DNA of 64,000 nucleotides from Lachnospiraceae bacterium (lineage in GTDB: Bacteria; Bacillota; Clostridia; Lachnospirales; Lachnospiraceae): positions 1 through 64,000 of the forward strand of contig RYVZ01000016.1 of NCBI GenBank assembly GCA_003979345.1, in the 5' to 3' direction. Of the stretch, positions 1 through 9,584 are shown one piece after another. A model generated the notes under the pieces. That model was not told the DNA's origin, did not search any database, and saw only the letters and a program-made list of their open reading frames with translations. The first letter of the stretch is position 1. Each line of letters starts with the position of its first letter. Position numbers and translations under genes: made by a program.

Positions 1-21
1 GTGCGCATCCGCCAAAGGCTC

Positions 22-54
22 TAAGGAAACACTGATTTAATCAGTGTTTCCTTA
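22..54. repeat. 33-bp near-perfect palindrome
   Basis: Positions 22-36 pair with 40-54 (15 bp) around a three-base loop. There is no T-run on either side, so it is not a clear intrinsic terminator. It lies exactly where the adjoining dispersed repeat should carry its outer terminal inverted repeat, so it may mark the breakpoint of that copy. Confidence 0.8.
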
Positions 55-246
55 GTTGTCAATTTGCACAAAAGAATCATTGTAAACGACTTTTGCGCCA
101 TGAAAATGAGACTCAAAAATCGTGAAAGCCTTTGCTGAACAAGATTTTCGCTTTGGAGGCTCATTGAAATGTTTGGCGCAACGGAGTGCACACCTGTTCT
201 TTTGTGCAAATCGACAGTACGCAACTTCAATCAGGGCTTTTGACAC
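50..246 (-). repeat. Left copy of ~200-bp palindromic (MITE-like) element
   Basis: Read on the minus strand from 246 down to about 50, this matches plus-strand 62546-62739 at roughly 95% identity by eye: about eight substitutions and one short indel. It keeps one outer terminal repeat (232-246) and both arms of the inner TTTGCACAAAAGAA inverted repeat. The other outer terminus is missing and the 22-54 palindrome stands in its place. Small ORFs run through both copies, but their differences include amino-acid changes and a frame change, so coding function is unlikely. No gene is seen in 1-282. Confidence 0.85.
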
Positions 247-282
247 CCTAATTCTGTGTCATAAAAAAACTATTGCCAAAAC

Positions 283-1491
283 TCAACCATTGTTCAGGGA
301 ATCCGTAAGCTGCTCTGCCAGTTTGTCCAGCGCACTGAGCGAGTCTTCTTTTAGGGAAGCCTGAACGGTGACGGCGGGCTCCAGAATGCGAAAGCCTGCC
401 AGAGCGCCCAGCTGTGTCACGATCTGTTTTCCGCACGTGGGAGCCCAGGAACCATTTTCTATGACGGCGGCTGTGCGGTTTTTTAAGCCAAGCGCGGCTA
501 TATCATGCAGAAGATTTTGCATAGCCGGATAGACGCCGCCGTTATAGGTCGGTGATGCAAATACAAGATGGCTGCAGCGGAAGATCTCAGCGATCAGTGT
601 GGAAATATGGGTTACGGAAACGTCATAGACCGCAATGTTTTTGACGCCTGCTTCCGCGAGCTTAAAAGCGAGGACATTTACCGCATTTTCCGTGTTTCCG
701 TACATGGATGCGTAAAACAGTGCGAAAGCACGTTCTTCCGGCTCATAACGGCTCCAGGTATCGTATTTTGTAAGGATTTTGGTAAGATCGCCGCGCCAGA
801 CCGGTCCGTGCAGGGGACAGATCGTTTTGACCGGAAGGGCAGAGAGCTTTTTTAATGCGGCCTGAACAGGGGCGCCGTATTTTCCGACGATATTTGCGTA
901 ATAGCGCCTTGCGTCAGAAAGCCAGTCCCTCTCAAAGTCGATCTCATCATCAAACAGGGTGCCGCTTAATGCGCCGAAGCTGCCGAACGCATCTGCAGAA
1001 AAAAGCAGCTGCTCTTTTTCGTCATATGTTACCATGACTTCCGGCCAGTGCACCATTGGAGCGGTGTAAAAACGCAGCGTATGCGCGCCTAAAGAGAGTG
1101 TATCGTTTTCTTTAACGGTCACAAGACGCTCTGTGGGAACGGAACCGAAAAATTTTGTGACCATGTCAAATGTCTTGGTATTGCCCACGAGCTTCATGTC
1201 CGGGAAGCGCAGCAACAGTTCCCCAATGCATGCACAGTGATCCGGTTCCATGTGGTTGATGATCAGATAATCAAGCGGACGCCCGGAAAGTGTGTGCAGC
1301 AGATTTTCAAAAAACTGCCGGGAAACGGATGCGTCCACGGTATCGATCAGTGCGCTCTTTTCATCCAAAATTACATAAGAATTGTAGGAAACACCTCTGG
1401 GTATGGGAAACAGGTTTTCAAACAGATGAAGCCGTCTGTCGGATGCGCCGGTCCAAACGATGCTGTCAGTAACAAAACGTGTGCAGTGCAT
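283..1491 (-). CDS. A-type flavodiiron protein (FprA family)
   Basis: Predicted cytoplasmic four-electron O2 (or NO) reductase that protects anaerobes from oxygen. The 402 residues are a typical length for the family. The N-terminal metallo-beta-lactamase-like domain carries the diiron signature H80-x-E82-x-D84-H85, and a second acidic ligand region (SADAFGS) lies further on. From about residue 255 a flavodoxin domain begins with an FMN phosphate loop (YASMYGNTEN). An AAAGGAG site precedes the ATG on the minus strand at 1491. It is transcribed divergently from rho and stands alone. No rubredoxin or NADH oxidoreductase domain is fused or adjacent, so electrons must come from partners encoded elsewhere. 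The family call is firm; the choice between O2 and NO as substrate is not. Confidence 0.93.
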   Translation of the reverse strand: MHCTRFVTDSIVWTGASDRRLHLFENLFPIPRGVSYNSYVILDEKSALIDTVDASVSRQFFENLLHTLSGRPLDYLIINHMEPDHCACIGELLLRFPDMKLVGNTKTFDMVTKFFGSVPTERLVTVKENDTLSLGAHTLRFYTAPMVHWPEVMVTYDEKEQLLFSADAFGSFGALSGTLFDDEIDFERDWLSDARRYYANIVGKYGAPVQAALKKLSALPVKTICPLHGPVWRGDLTKILTKYDTWSRYEPEERAFALFYASMYGNTENAVNVLAFKLAEAGVKNIAVYDVSVTHISTLIAEIFRCSHLVFASPTYNGGVYPAMQNLLHDIAALGLKNRTAAVIENGSWAPTCGKQIVTQLGALAGFRILEPAVTVQASLKEDSLSALDKLAEQLTDSLNNG

Positions 1492-1862
1492 AGAAGATCT
1501 CCTTTCGCTTTTTGACTGTCATAATCATCTCTCACAGCCTACTATAACATAACTGTGAGGACATATCTATTCCTTATTTTGCGCGGAAAACAGCTTTTGT
1601 GGAAAACAGAAGGATATTTTTATAAAAAGAACTTCCTATTTATGGGATACTGTAGTATAATATTTGCAGGGAAATCGTAGGAACTAATCACATGCGGGTC
1701 TGCAGGACTTTCCAAACTACACAGAATCAAATAGTAGGTCGTGATACGGGATGATATAACATAGGGCTGCTTTTTGCAGAAAGCAGTAGAAACGGACAGG
1801 CGGACTGCAGACATGTCCTCCCGTATGGAAAAGGTATAAAGGTCAAAAAAGAAAGGTGCTGT
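1492..1862. promoter_or_regulatory. fprA-rho intergenic region and long rho leader
   Basis: A -10 box TATAAT at 1656-1661 has only a weak -35 (about 1633-1638). If it is used, rho has a leader of about 195 nt. Within it, 1692-1754 is a 20-codon ORF (start ATGCGGGTC, stop TGA) with a weak upstream AGGA. Long leaders and attenuation are known for rho genes in other bacteria; any role for this small ORF is inference. Confidence 0.4.
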
Positions 1863-3221
1863 ATGAGAGAAAAGTATGAATCACTGGCGCTCGGCGACTT
1901 GAAGGAGATCGCGAAGGCAAGAGGAATGAAAGGAACCTCCACCATGAAAAAGGCGGAGCTGATCGATGCGATGCTCGCGCAGGATGAGGAGGACAAGGCC
2001 CAGGGCAAGGATATTGAGCCAAAGCCCGTGTTCAGTAAACCGGGAGAGCCCAAAAAGGATGAGCAGCAGGAAGATAAGTTTCCGCAGGAGCTTGACAGCG
2101 GCGTTATGGCAAACGGAATTCTTGAAGTGATGCCGGACGGATATGGTTTTATCCGCTGTGAGAACTATCTGCCGGGAGAGAACGACGTCTATGTCGCGCC
2201 GAGTCAAATTCGCCGTTTCAATTTGAAAACGGGTGATATTGTATCGGGAAATACGCGTATCAAGACACAGAATGAAAAGTTCAGTGCTCTTTTGTATGTC
2301 AAAAAAGTAAATGGTCTGCCGCCCGATATCATTGCAAGGCGTATGCCGTTTGAAGATATGACACCGATCTTTCCGAACGAGCGGTTAAGCTTAGAGACTG
2401 CCGGTGCGTCCGTCGCCATGCGTATCATGGACCTCATGAGTCCGGTCGGAAAGGGACAGAGAGGGATGATCGTTTCTCCGCCGAAGGCAGGTAAGACTAC
2501 CTTATTAAAGGAAGTGGCGAAATCTGTGAAGCGGAACTCGCCCGACGTTCATCTGATCATCCTGCTTATTGATGAACGCCCTGAGGAAGTGACGGATATC
2601 AAGGAGGCAATCGAGGGGCCGAATGTGGAGGTTATTTATTCGACGTTTGACGAGCTCCCAGAGCATCATAAGAGGGTGTCTGAGATGGTCATCGAGCGTG
2701 CGAAACGCCTCGTGGAGTCCAAAAAGGATGTTATGATCCTGCTAGATTCGATCACGAGACTGACGCGCGCCTATAACCTGACAGTTCCGCCGTCAGGAAG
2801 AACCTTATCGGGTGGTCTTGATCCGGCGGCACTGCATATGCCGAAGCGATTTTTCGGCGCGGCACGCAATATGCGCGAGGGCGGCAGCCTGACGATCCTG
2901 GCGACGGCGCTTGTGGAAACGGGAAGTAAGATGGATGATGTCGTATATGAGGAATTTAAGGGAACCGGCAACATGGAAATGGTATTAGACCGTAAGCTTT
3001 CTGAAAAGAGGGTGTTCCCTGCCATTGATATTCCGAAGTCGGGTACAAGGCGCGAAGATCTGCTGCTTTCCGCTGACGAGCTTGAGGCGATCAATGTGAT
3101 CCGTAAGGCGTTGAACGGATTAAAATCCGATGAGGCAGTGGATAAGGTGCTCGACATGTTCACGCGTACGAGAAATAACAATGAATTTGTGCAGATGGTC
3201 AGAAAAATGCGGTTTATTTGA
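1863..3221 (+). CDS. rho: Transcription termination factor Rho
   Basis: Hexameric RNA-dependent ATPase and helicase that ends transcription. The 452 residues read in order as: Rho_N helical domain (1-45), a short charged linker rich in K, E and P (46-80), the cold-shock-like RNA-binding domain (about 85-150, DGYGFIR), then the ATPase core with Walker A PPKAGKTT near residue 206, Walker B MILLDSITRLTRAY and a C-terminal region ending FVQMVRKMRFI. The GAAAGG site just before the ATG supports the start. It sits upstream of rpmE, as in many Bacillota, but rpmE has its own promoter. The linker is short compared with the long disordered inserts seen in some Clostridia. Confidence 0.98.
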   Translation: MREKYESLALGDLKEIAKARGMKGTSTMKKAELIDAMLAQDEEDKAQGKDIEPKPVFSKPGEPKKDEQQEDKFPQELDSGVMANGILEVMPDGYGFIRCENYLPGENDVYVAPSQIRRFNLKTGDIVSGNTRIKTQNEKFSALLYVKKVNGLPPDIIARRMPFEDMTPIFPNERLSLETAGASVAMRIMDLMSPVGKGQRGMIVSPPKAGKTTLLKEVAKSVKRNSPDVHLIILLIDERPEEVTDIKEAIEGPNVEVIYSTFDELPEHHKRVSEMVIERAKRLVESKKDVMILLDSITRLTRAYNLTVPPSGRTLSGGLDPAALHMPKRFFGAARNMREGGSLTILATALVETGSKMDDVVYEEFKGTGNMEMVLDRKLSEKRVFPAIDIPKSGTRREDLLLSADELEAINVIRKALNGLKSDEAVDKVLDMFTRTRNNNEFVQMVRKMRFI

Positions 3222-3319
3222 TGGAAGATGCTTTGTACTCTTTTTAATATAGTTGTTTTTGCATTTTCACATTTTTGCGTTTTTTTATATTAAATCAAAT
3301 ATTTTATTTTGAAAAAAGC

Positions 3320-3348
3320 TTGCATCGACGGCTATTCTGTGATATAGT
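3320..3348 (+). promoter_or_regulatory. Sigma-A type promoter of rpmE
   Basis: TTGCAT (3320-3325), a 17-nt spacer, then TATAGT (3343-3348). Transcription would begin near 3356, about 55 nt before the rpmE start codon. Confidence 0.7.
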
Positions 3349-3409
3349 TAGAGCGCTGTTTGTAAACGGACAATCATAAAGAAAATGATTTCATAGAGAG
3401 GTGAGAAGC

Positions 3410-3616
3410 ATGAAAGAAGGAATCCATCCGAACTACTATCAGGCGACCGTGACCTGCAACTGCGGCAATACATTTGTGACCGGTTCCACAAAACCGGAAA
3501 TTCACGTCGAGGTCTGCTCCAAATGCCATTCATTCTACACAGGTCAGCAGAAGACCGCACAGGCACGCGGACGAATTGATAAGTTCAATAAGAAGTACGG
3601 CGTTGTAAACCAATAA
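3410..3616 (+). CDS. rpmE: 50S ribosomal protein L31 (zinc-binding type)
   Basis: Large-subunit ribosomal protein of 68 residues. The start is the ATG at 3410: AGAGAGGTG (3395-3403) is its ribosome binding site, and the GTG inside that site would be an implausible start. [11 protein letters not shown] is the usual N-terminus. Cysteines in CNCG and CSKC make this the zinc-containing C+ form rather than the zinc-free paralogue induced on zinc starvation. It is monocistronic, with its own promoter upstream and an intrinsic terminator just after the stop. Confidence 0.98.
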   Translation: MKEGIHPNYYQATVTCNCGNTFVTGSTKPEIHVEVCSKCHSFYTGQQKTAQARGRIDKFNKKYGVVNQ

Positions 3617-3627
3617 GGTACAAAGAC

Positions 3628-3661
3628 AAGGTTGAGGTTATCATATCTCAACCTTATTTTT
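3628..3661 (+). terminator. Intrinsic terminator of rpmE
   Basis: The 9-bp stem 3628-3636 / 3647-3655 is followed by a run of six T within ATTTTTTC. Confidence 0.9.
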
Positions 3662-3805
3662 TCTGCGGTAAAACGATTATTTCCGCGGGCAATGAGTCAA
3701 ATATCGAAGGATTCTGACACATTGCCGGTGGCGGTCAGTTGTTTTTTTGCAATAAGAAAGATCGGGCACGGCAGGTCATGCCGCTGTGCTTAAGGAGGAA
3801 TCATT

Positions 3806-4948
3806 TTGGCTCGGCGAAAAAGAAAAATCTGCTATTCAGGCATCGGCGGACAGGCGGTGCTTGAGGGCGTTATGATGAAAAATAGAGATATTTATGCTGT
3901 GGCAGTCCGTAAATCCGACGGTAAGATCGTCGTGAACACACAGGAATATGCCGGCATTCTCGGAGACAGTTTTCTGAAAAAAGTACCGTTTGTCAGGGGG
4001 ATCTTTAATTTTATCGATTCCCTTGCGCTTGGTATGAAATCGTTGAATTATTCGGCAAGCTTTTATGAGGATGAGGAGGCAAAGGAATCCGCTGCCGATA
4101 AGGCGCTCAATAAAGTGACGGGGGGAAGGGCGGAAAAAGTGTTTATGGCGCTTACACTGATCTTTTCCATAGCGCTTTCCGTCGCTGTTTTTATTGCGCT
4201 GCCCTATTATCTGTCCACACTGTTTGGGAAATATGTGAGAAACCATTCGCTTCTGAATATCATAGAGGGGGCTATCCGCATTGTGATCTTCCTGTCCTAT
4301 GTGCTGCTTATTTCCCTGATGAAGGATATCAGGCGGGTTTATATGTATCATGGTGCGGAGCACAAGTGTATTAACTGTATCGAGCGCGGAAGAGCGCTTT
4401 ATGTGGAAAATGTGAGGAGAAGCTCCCGTATGCACCGCCGGTGCGGAACGAGCTTTCTGTTGTTTGTCATGTTTGTGAGCATTATTCTGTTCTTCTTTAT
4501 CACGGTTACGAATCCGGTTTACCGGATCGTACTGCGTATCGCGCTGATTCCGGTGGTGGCAGGAATTTCCTATGAGCTGATCCGGTTCGCGGGGAAGCAT
4601 GATAATGTTTTTGTGCGGATCCTCTCGGCGCCCGGCATGCTGCTGCAGCGTCTGACGACCAGAGAACCCGATGAAGATATGATCGAGGTGGCGATACAGT
4701 CCGTTGAGGCGGTGTTTGACTGGCGGCAATACTTAAAAGAGAACTTTGATTATGACGTGGGGGCACAGGAAGCGGCGGAAGCGGCGGCCAGAGCGCAGGA
4801 TGAGGAAGAAGAGGCTGCGGAGGCAGCCGCAAAAGAGCGGGAAGAAGATGCAGGAGCGATAAGACAGACGGATATGGGACGCACGGGAAATATCGGACAA
4901 AGCGGCGCAGGATATAGAAAGGCGGAAGCGGAGGATACGGCGTCATGA
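3806..4948 (+). CDS. DUF1385 family membrane protein
   Basis: Multi-pass membrane protein of unknown function, 380 residues. It has the conserved start motif GGQAVLEGVMMK, a membrane segment near residues 112-138, a second near 150-175, the family motif YHGAEHKCINC near residue 180, and two more hydrophobic segments between about 212 and 260. From residue 315 the tail becomes rich in Ala and Glu, ending in a low-complexity acidic stretch. The TTG start follows a strong AAGGAGG site. The stop overlaps the prmC start (ATGA), so it is translationally coupled to prmC and prfA, a linkage common in Bacillota. A role in membrane biology is only inferred. Confidence 0.92.
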   Translation: MARRKRKICYSGIGGQAVLEGVMMKNRDIYAVAVRKSDGKIVVNTQEYAGILGDSFLKKVPFVRGIFNFIDSLALGMKSLNYSASFYEDEEAKESAADKALNKVTGGRAEKVFMALTLIFSIALSVAVFIALPYYLSTLFGKYVRNHSLLNIIEGAIRIVIFLSYVLLISLMKDIRRVYMYHGAEHKCINCIERGRALYVENVRRSSRMHRRCGTSFLLFVMFVSIILFFFITVTNPVYRIVLRIALIPVVAGISYELIRFAGKHDNVFVRILSAPGMLLQRLTTREPDEDMIEVAIQSVEAVFDWRQYLKENFDYDVGAQEAAEAAARAQDEEEEAAEAAAKEREEDAGAIRQTDMGRTGNIGQSGAGYRKAEAEDTAS

Positions 4949-5811
4949 CATACCGGGAAGCATATGAGGAAGGCGTGCGCCTGCTTGCGAAGCATGGGAT
5001 CGAAGAGGCGAAAACTGACGCGCGTCTGCTTTTGGAATATGTTTGCCACACGGATTATCAGACATTGTATACACAGAGCGGGCGTGAGCTTGATGACATA
5101 CAGATTCAGAGTTATGTCAACTATTTGAATCGGCGCGCAGAGCGCATGCCGGTTCAATATTTAACTCATTCCCAATCCTTTATGGGTTTTGATTTTTATG
5201 TTGACTGCCACACACTGATACCAAGGCAGGATACGGAAATTCTGGTCGAGGAGGTCATGCGTTATCTGCATGACGGCATGACGATTCTTGATTTATGCAC
5301 GGGAAGCGGATGCATTCTGCTGTCACTGCTCCGGTATTCCAATGACTGCATTGGCGTCGGGACAGATCTGTCCGGAGAGGCGGTCGCGGTTGCAGCGGAG
5401 AACGCGGAGGCGCTTGGGTTTGGTGAGAAAATGGCTCGCGGGGAGCTGGTTTTTTCGCAGGGTGATTTGTATCATGCGCTGAAACCTGACATGCCCGCGT
5501 TTGATGTGATTGTTTCGAATCCGCCTTATATCTGTTCAGAGGTCATTCCGACGCTGATGCCGGAAGTCAGGGAGCATGAACCGCTTTTGGCGCTTGACGG
5601 CGGGGCGGACGGTCTTATTTTTTACCGCCGGATTATCGATGGTGCGCCTGCATTTGTGAGGCGGGAGAGCGCATTGTTTTTTGAGATCGGCGCAGATCAG
5701 GGCGATGCGGTGAGGGAATTGATGCTTTGCGCGGGTTATCGGGACGTGCGCGTCATAAAAGATTACGCGGGGCTTGACCGCGTCGTATGCGGCGTGCGGA
5801 TCGCGGGATAA
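4945..5811 (+). CDS. prmC: Release factor glutamine N5-methyltransferase
   Basis: SAM-dependent enzyme that methylates the Gln of the GGQ motif in release factors. The 288 residues are normal for the family. An N-terminal helical release-factor-binding domain (1-85) is followed by the Rossmann methyltransferase core, with the SAM loop DLCTGSGCI near residue 114 and the substrate-glutamine motif NPPY at 192-195. It overlaps the DUF1385 gene by four bases and is followed 57 nt later by its substrate gene prfA, which supports the assignment. Confidence 0.96.
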   Translation: MTYREAYEEGVRLLAKHGIEEAKTDARLLLEYVCHTDYQTLYTQSGRELDDIQIQSYVNYLNRRAERMPVQYLTHSQSFMGFDFYVDCHTLIPRQDTEILVEEVMRYLHDGMTILDLCTGSGCILLSLLRYSNDCIGVGTDLSGEAVAVAAENAEALGFGEKMARGELVFSQGDLYHALKPDMPAFDVIVSNPPYICSEVIPTLMPEVREHEPLLALDGGADGLIFYRRIIDGAPAFVRRESALFFEIGADQGDAVRELMLCAGYRDVRVIKDYAGLDRVVCGVRIAG

Positions 5812-5868
5812 GCGGGGGGCTAAGCGATCGCTAAAAACGATCTCATTGGAAAGGAGTATGAATAGAAG

Positions 5869-6948
5869 ATGTTTGATAGATTAGAAGATTTACTCAGGCG
5901 CTATGAGGAGATCATGAGCGAGCTCTCGGAGCCGTCCGTGACGTCGAATCAGGAGCGCTTTCGCAGTCTGATGAAGGAGCAGAGCGAACTGGAGCCAATC
6001 GTGAAGAACTATCAGGAATATAAAAAGAAGAAACAGGATATTGAGGACAGCCTTGTCATGCTTGATGAGGAAAATGATGAGGACATGCGCGAAATGCTTA
6101 AGGAAGAGCTGGCAGATGCAAAAAAGCGCGTGGAGGAGCTGGAGCAGAAATTAAAGATCCTTCTTCTGCCGAAGGATCCGAATGATGAGAAGAATGTTAT
6201 TGTGGAGATCCGCGCGGGCGCAGGCGGCGACGAGGCGGCGCTGTTTGCTGCGGAGATCTATCGGATGTACGTGCATTTCGCGGAGGGACGGCGCTGGAAG
6301 GTTGAGACAATGAACGTGGACGAGATCGGTATCGGCGGCATGAAAGAGGTGCAGTTCACGATCAGCGGGAAAGGCGCGTACTCTGTTATGAAGTATGAGA
6401 GCGGCGTGCACCGTGTCCAGCGCGTGCCCGAGACCGAGAGCGGCGGGCGTATTCATACGTCAACGATCAGTGTTGCGGTCATGCCGGAGGTGGACGAGGA
6501 TATCGACATTGTGATCGAGGATAAAGATATCCGTATCGACGTGATGCGTGCTTCAGGAAACGGCGGGCAGTGCGTCAATACGACCGATTCCGCAGTGCGG
6601 CTGACACATTACCCGACAGGAATCGTTGTCTATAGCCAGACTGAAAAATCGCAGATCCAGAATAAGGCGAAAGCGTTTGCGCTGCTTCGCGCCAAGCTTT
6701 ATGATATCGAGCAGCAGCAGCGCCACGATGCGGAGGCGGAACTTCGCCGTTCACAGATCGGCACAGGGGACCGCTCCGAGAAGATCAGGACTTACAATTT
6801 TCCGCAGGGGCGCGTGACCGACCACCGCATCAACTTAACGCTGTATAAGCTTGATAAAGTCATGAACGGAGACATTCAGGAGATCATTGACGCGTGTATT
6901 GCCGCGGATCAGAGCATCCGCTTAAGCAGGCTGAACGAGGCGGGGTAA
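5869..6948 (+). CDS. prfA: Peptide chain release factor 1
   Basis: Class I release factor that reads UAA and UAG. The 359 residues contain the stop-codon recognition tripeptide PxT as P187-E188-T189, which marks RF1 rather than RF2 (SPF), and the catalytic GGQ at 232-234 within ASGNGGQ. The N-terminal coiled-coil region (about residues 50-100) is rich in Glu and Lys. The ribosome binding site AAAGGAG precedes the ATG. It is the last gene of the DUF1385-prmC-prfA operon and is followed by a perfect inverted repeat. There is no programmed frameshift, as expected for RF1. Confidence 0.98.
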   Translation: MFDRLEDLLRRYEEIMSELSEPSVTSNQERFRSLMKEQSELEPIVKNYQEYKKKKQDIEDSLVMLDEENDEDMREMLKEELADAKKRVEELEQKLKILLLPKDPNDEKNVIVEIRAGAGGDEAALFAAEIYRMYVHFAEGRRWKVETMNVDEIGIGGMKEVQFTISGKGAYSVMKYESGVHRVQRVPETESGGRIHTSTISVAVMPEVDEDIDIVIEDKDIRIDVMRASGNGGQCVNTTDSAVRLTHYPTGIVVYSQTEKSQIQNKAKAFALLRAKLYDIEQQQRHDAEAELRRSQIGTGDRSEKIRTYNFPQGRVTDHRINLTLYKLDKVMNGDIQEIIDACIAADQSIRLSRLNEAG

Positions 6949-6950
6949 AA

Positions 6951-6977
6951 GATTGAAAAATCAAAGATTTTTCAATC
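6951..6977. terminator. Perfect 12-bp inverted repeat after prfA
   Basis: 6951-6962 pairs with 6966-6977 around an AAA loop. It starts two bases after the prfA stop. Only TTCTATTTAAG follows, a poor U-tract, so it may act as a weak terminator or an mRNA end stabiliser. Confidence 0.6.
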
Positions 6978-7446
6978 TTCTATTTAAGCAGTATCGAAAG
7001 AAAGGCTTGCGATATGCACAGGATTAGTGTGGAACCTCACAATTCCCGGTCTTTCGGGGGGGGGGACGGGTCTGATATACTTGACAAAGAAAGAGGCAGC
7101 TTTCTAAATTAGAAAAAATAATTTTAGGGGAATTTTGCAAGTTAAGTGCTATTGTAATGGAGAAAATTGCAAAATAAATATTGCATTTTTAAGATATATG
7201 AATGAATCATATAGATTAAAAGAAGACCATGGTATCCGTTGCTTTTAAGGCTGCCACGGTCTTTTTGTCTGTTAAAAAAATTATGCCGTAGTGTAAGTTC
7301 AGCAGTTTTCTCTTTTTCATCGAAATCAAATCGGGGTTCTACATTCGATATTTCGACAAAATAGTTTTCTTTTCACGGATGATATGTTAAAGTAGAATGC
7401 GAAGGGAATGGTAGAAAATTCCTAGAGCGGAACAAAGGGGGCATGT
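6978..7446 (+). other. Long intergenic region with an orphan terminator
   Basis: No credible ORF. It holds a homopolymer of ten G (7056-7065), a TTGACA at 7080-7085 without a good -10, a small hairpin (7089-7106), AT-rich sequence, and a stem at 7223-7232 / 7254-7263 (one A/C mismatch) followed by TTTTT. Such a terminator with no gene before it suggests a short untranslated transcript. No promoter for the following chemoreceptor could be assigned with confidence. Confidence 0.5.
7223..7267 (+). terminator. Orphan intrinsic terminator
   Basis: AAGACC-A-TGG pairs with CCA-C-GGTCTT and is followed by five T. It is 275 nt after prfA and 180 nt before the chemoreceptor, too far from either to be an obvious partner. 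Confidence 0.65.
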
Positions 7447-9537
7447 ATGAGAACGATCAAAGTCAAAGTCATTGTTGTAGTCATTGCCTGTGCGCTGCTG
7501 GCGTGCGGTATCTGCGGTGCTGTGGGTATTATGGAGGCGTCGAGGACCACGTCAGAGGAGTGCGGAGAGATTCTTGTACTGCAGACGAAAGATTTTGCAA
7601 ATCAGCTCAATCTGCAATTCGATAAAATATCGCAGTCCGTTGATACGATGGCGGATATCTGTATGCAGCAGCTCACCGATTTCAAAAAATTTCAGACGAG
7701 CGACGCCTATGTGGAGGAGTATACGGAAAGTCTGATGGGCGTTTTGCTGGAGTTTGCCGAAAACACACAGGGCGTTCTGACATGCTATATCCGGTATAAT
7801 CCTGATTTTACGGATCCGACATCCGGTATTTTTTATTCGAGGAATGATACGAATAGTCCGTTTGACAGTATTGAACCTACTGATTTTTCCACTTACGATC
7901 CGGATGATGCCGCGCATGTGGGCTGGTATTATATTCCGGTCCGGCATGGGGAGCCGCTGTGGATGTCTCCTTACAGAAATGAAAATATCAATGTCTACAT
8001 GATCTCTTATGTCGTACCGCTTTTTATTGACGGTGTTTCAGTCGGAATCATTGGTATGGACATAGATTTTACACAGCTGCAGGAGCTTGTCGGTTCAGTC
8101 AGCTTCTTTAACAGTGGTTACGCTTATCTTTTGCAGAATGATAATACAGTTATGTATCATCCGGATCTGGAGGTCGGGCAGGCGGCTGCGGACGACAATA
8201 CATATGGTCTGGGCAGGATGGCGGCTTATTTGAACGATCCGGCGCAGGCGGATAAGATGCATACGTTTTCTGTAGGCGGAAAGACTTATGCGTCCAGCTA
8301 CACGGTATTGAATAATGGTATGAAAGTCGGCAGCTTCGTCAAAGAGAGTCAGGTGATGGCGCTTGCGTACGGCACGGCGAAAAAAATCTTTTTCGGTGCG
8401 CTTGCGGCATTGATCATGACGCTGGTGATCGGAAGCGTATTCAGTATTTATATTACAAATCCGCTCAAGAAGGTCACGGGTGTGATCCAAATAATCGCCG
8501 GATTGGATTTTAGACCTAATGCGGAGATGGATCGATTGTTAAAGAGAGGCGATGAAACAGGCGATATCGCGCGGGCGATCCGGCGCATGCGGGAAAGCAT
8601 TCAGGCGCTGATCATGGAAATCGAGAATGCCGGCAGCGAACTGAGAAATACGATCCATAGTCTGGAAGAAGTTACGAATACGGTGGATTCTTTAAGCGTC
8701 AATAACAGTGCGATCTCTGAGGAACTTGCCGCGTCCATGCAGGAGACATCATCCTCATCGGATATGATCGCGCATCATGTGACCAATGTGGCAGGGATCG
8801 CCGCCTCGATTGAAAATCTGTCCGAGACAGGCGTCGAGAACGCAAAAGAGATCGGAGAACGGGCGGGCGTATTGCAGAAAAAGACGGACAGCGCGTCCAG
8901 GCGAACAAGTCAGATGTGTCAGGAAGTCAGCGCACAGTCGCAGGCAGCCATTCAGCAGGCGAAGGCAGTTGATAAGATCAATGAGATGACGGAGGCAATT
9001 ACCGAGATTTCCTCCCGGACGAATCTGCTTGCACTGAATGCATCCATTGAGGCGGCGAGAGCTGGGGAAGCCGGAAGAGGCTTTGCCGTGGTCGCTTCAG
9101 AGATTGGTAATCTTGCAAATCAGACGATGGAAATGATATCCAATATCAACGGGATCGTAAGCGAGGTTGTGGATGCCGTGGAGAATATGTCCTCCTGTCT
9201 GGGAAATTCGACCGAGTTTTTACAGAATACGGTGCTTGTGGATTATGAAGAGTTTTCAAGAGTCAGCGAGCAGTATGTGGAGGATGCACAGGAATTTAAC
9301 GGCAGTATGACCCAAATACAGAGTGCGATCAATAATCTGACGAGTTCCATGGATGAGATCAATAAGACCATCACGGAAATCAACAGTACGATCGCCGAGG
9401 CGACAAACGGTATTACGAATATTGCGGAGGGAAGCTCTGATATGAAAACGGGAGTTGCAGACAGCCGTTCTCAGGTGGAAACGAGTATGGTCAATATTGA
9501 AAAACTGGAGCAGGCAATCGGAAAGATTGTTCTGTAG
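7447..9537 (+). CDS. Methyl-accepting chemotaxis protein with Cache-type sensor
   Basis: Transmembrane chemoreceptor of 696 residues. One membrane segment at about 7-29, then an extracytoplasmic region of about 280 residues with the pattern of a double Cache (dCache) sensor ([24 protein letters not shown]), a second membrane segment at about 311-333, a HAMP domain, then the methyl-accepting coiled coil with the highly conserved hairpin tip [31 protein letters not shown] near residue 520, which binds CheA/CheW. AAAGGGG precedes the ATG. It is monocistronic with a terminator. dCache domains typically bind amino acids or other small metabolites; the ligand cannot be told from sequence. No other chemotaxis or flagellar gene is in the window. 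Confidence 0.95.
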   Translation: MRTIKVKVIVVVIACALLACGICGAVGIMEASRTTSEECGEILVLQTKDFANQLNLQFDKISQSVDTMADICMQQLTDFKKFQTSDAYVEEYTESLMGVLLEFAENTQGVLTCYIRYNPDFTDPTSGIFYSRNDTNSPFDSIEPTDFSTYDPDDAAHVGWYYIPVRHGEPLWMSPYRNENINVYMISYVVPLFIDGVSVGIIGMDIDFTQLQELVGSVSFFNSGYAYLLQNDNTVMYHPDLEVGQAAADDNTYGLGRMAAYLNDPAQADKMHTFSVGGKTYASSYTVLNNGMKVGSFVKESQVMALAYGTAKKIFFGALAALIMTLVIGSVFSIYITNPLKKVTGVIQIIAGLDFRPNAEMDRLLKRGDETGDIARAIRRMRESIQALIMEIENAGSELRNTIHSLEEVTNTVDSLSVNNSAISEELAASMQETSSSSDMIAHHVTNVAGIAASIENLSETGVENAKEIGERAGVLQKKTDSASRRTSQMCQEVSAQSQAAIQQAKAVDKINEMTEAITEISSRTNLLALNASIEAARAGEAGRGFAVVASEIGNLANQTMEMISNINGIVSEVVDAVENMSSCLGNSTEFLQNTVLVDYEEFSRVSEQYVEDAQEFNGSMTQIQSAINNLTSSMDEINKTITEINSTIAEATNGITNIAEGSSDMKTGVADSRSQVETSMVNIEKLEQAIGKIVL

Positions 9538-9551
9538 GAATAGGATGCGAA

Positions 9552-9582
9552 GGACAGCGCCCTTAGGGGAAGGCTGTCTTTT
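9552..9582 (+). terminator. Terminator of the chemoreceptor gene
   Basis: GACAG-(C)-CCTT pairs with AAGG-CTGTC (about 9552-9579), followed by TTTTG. The AGGGGAAGG inside the hairpin also serves as the likely ribosome binding site of the next gene, so the two signals overlap. Confidence 0.7.
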
Positions 9583-9584
9583 GT

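Noticed and set aside
3836..4729. 297-codon minus-strand ORF over the DUF1385 gene
   Set aside because: Antisense shadow of a conserved gene; it has no recognisable domain or binding site.
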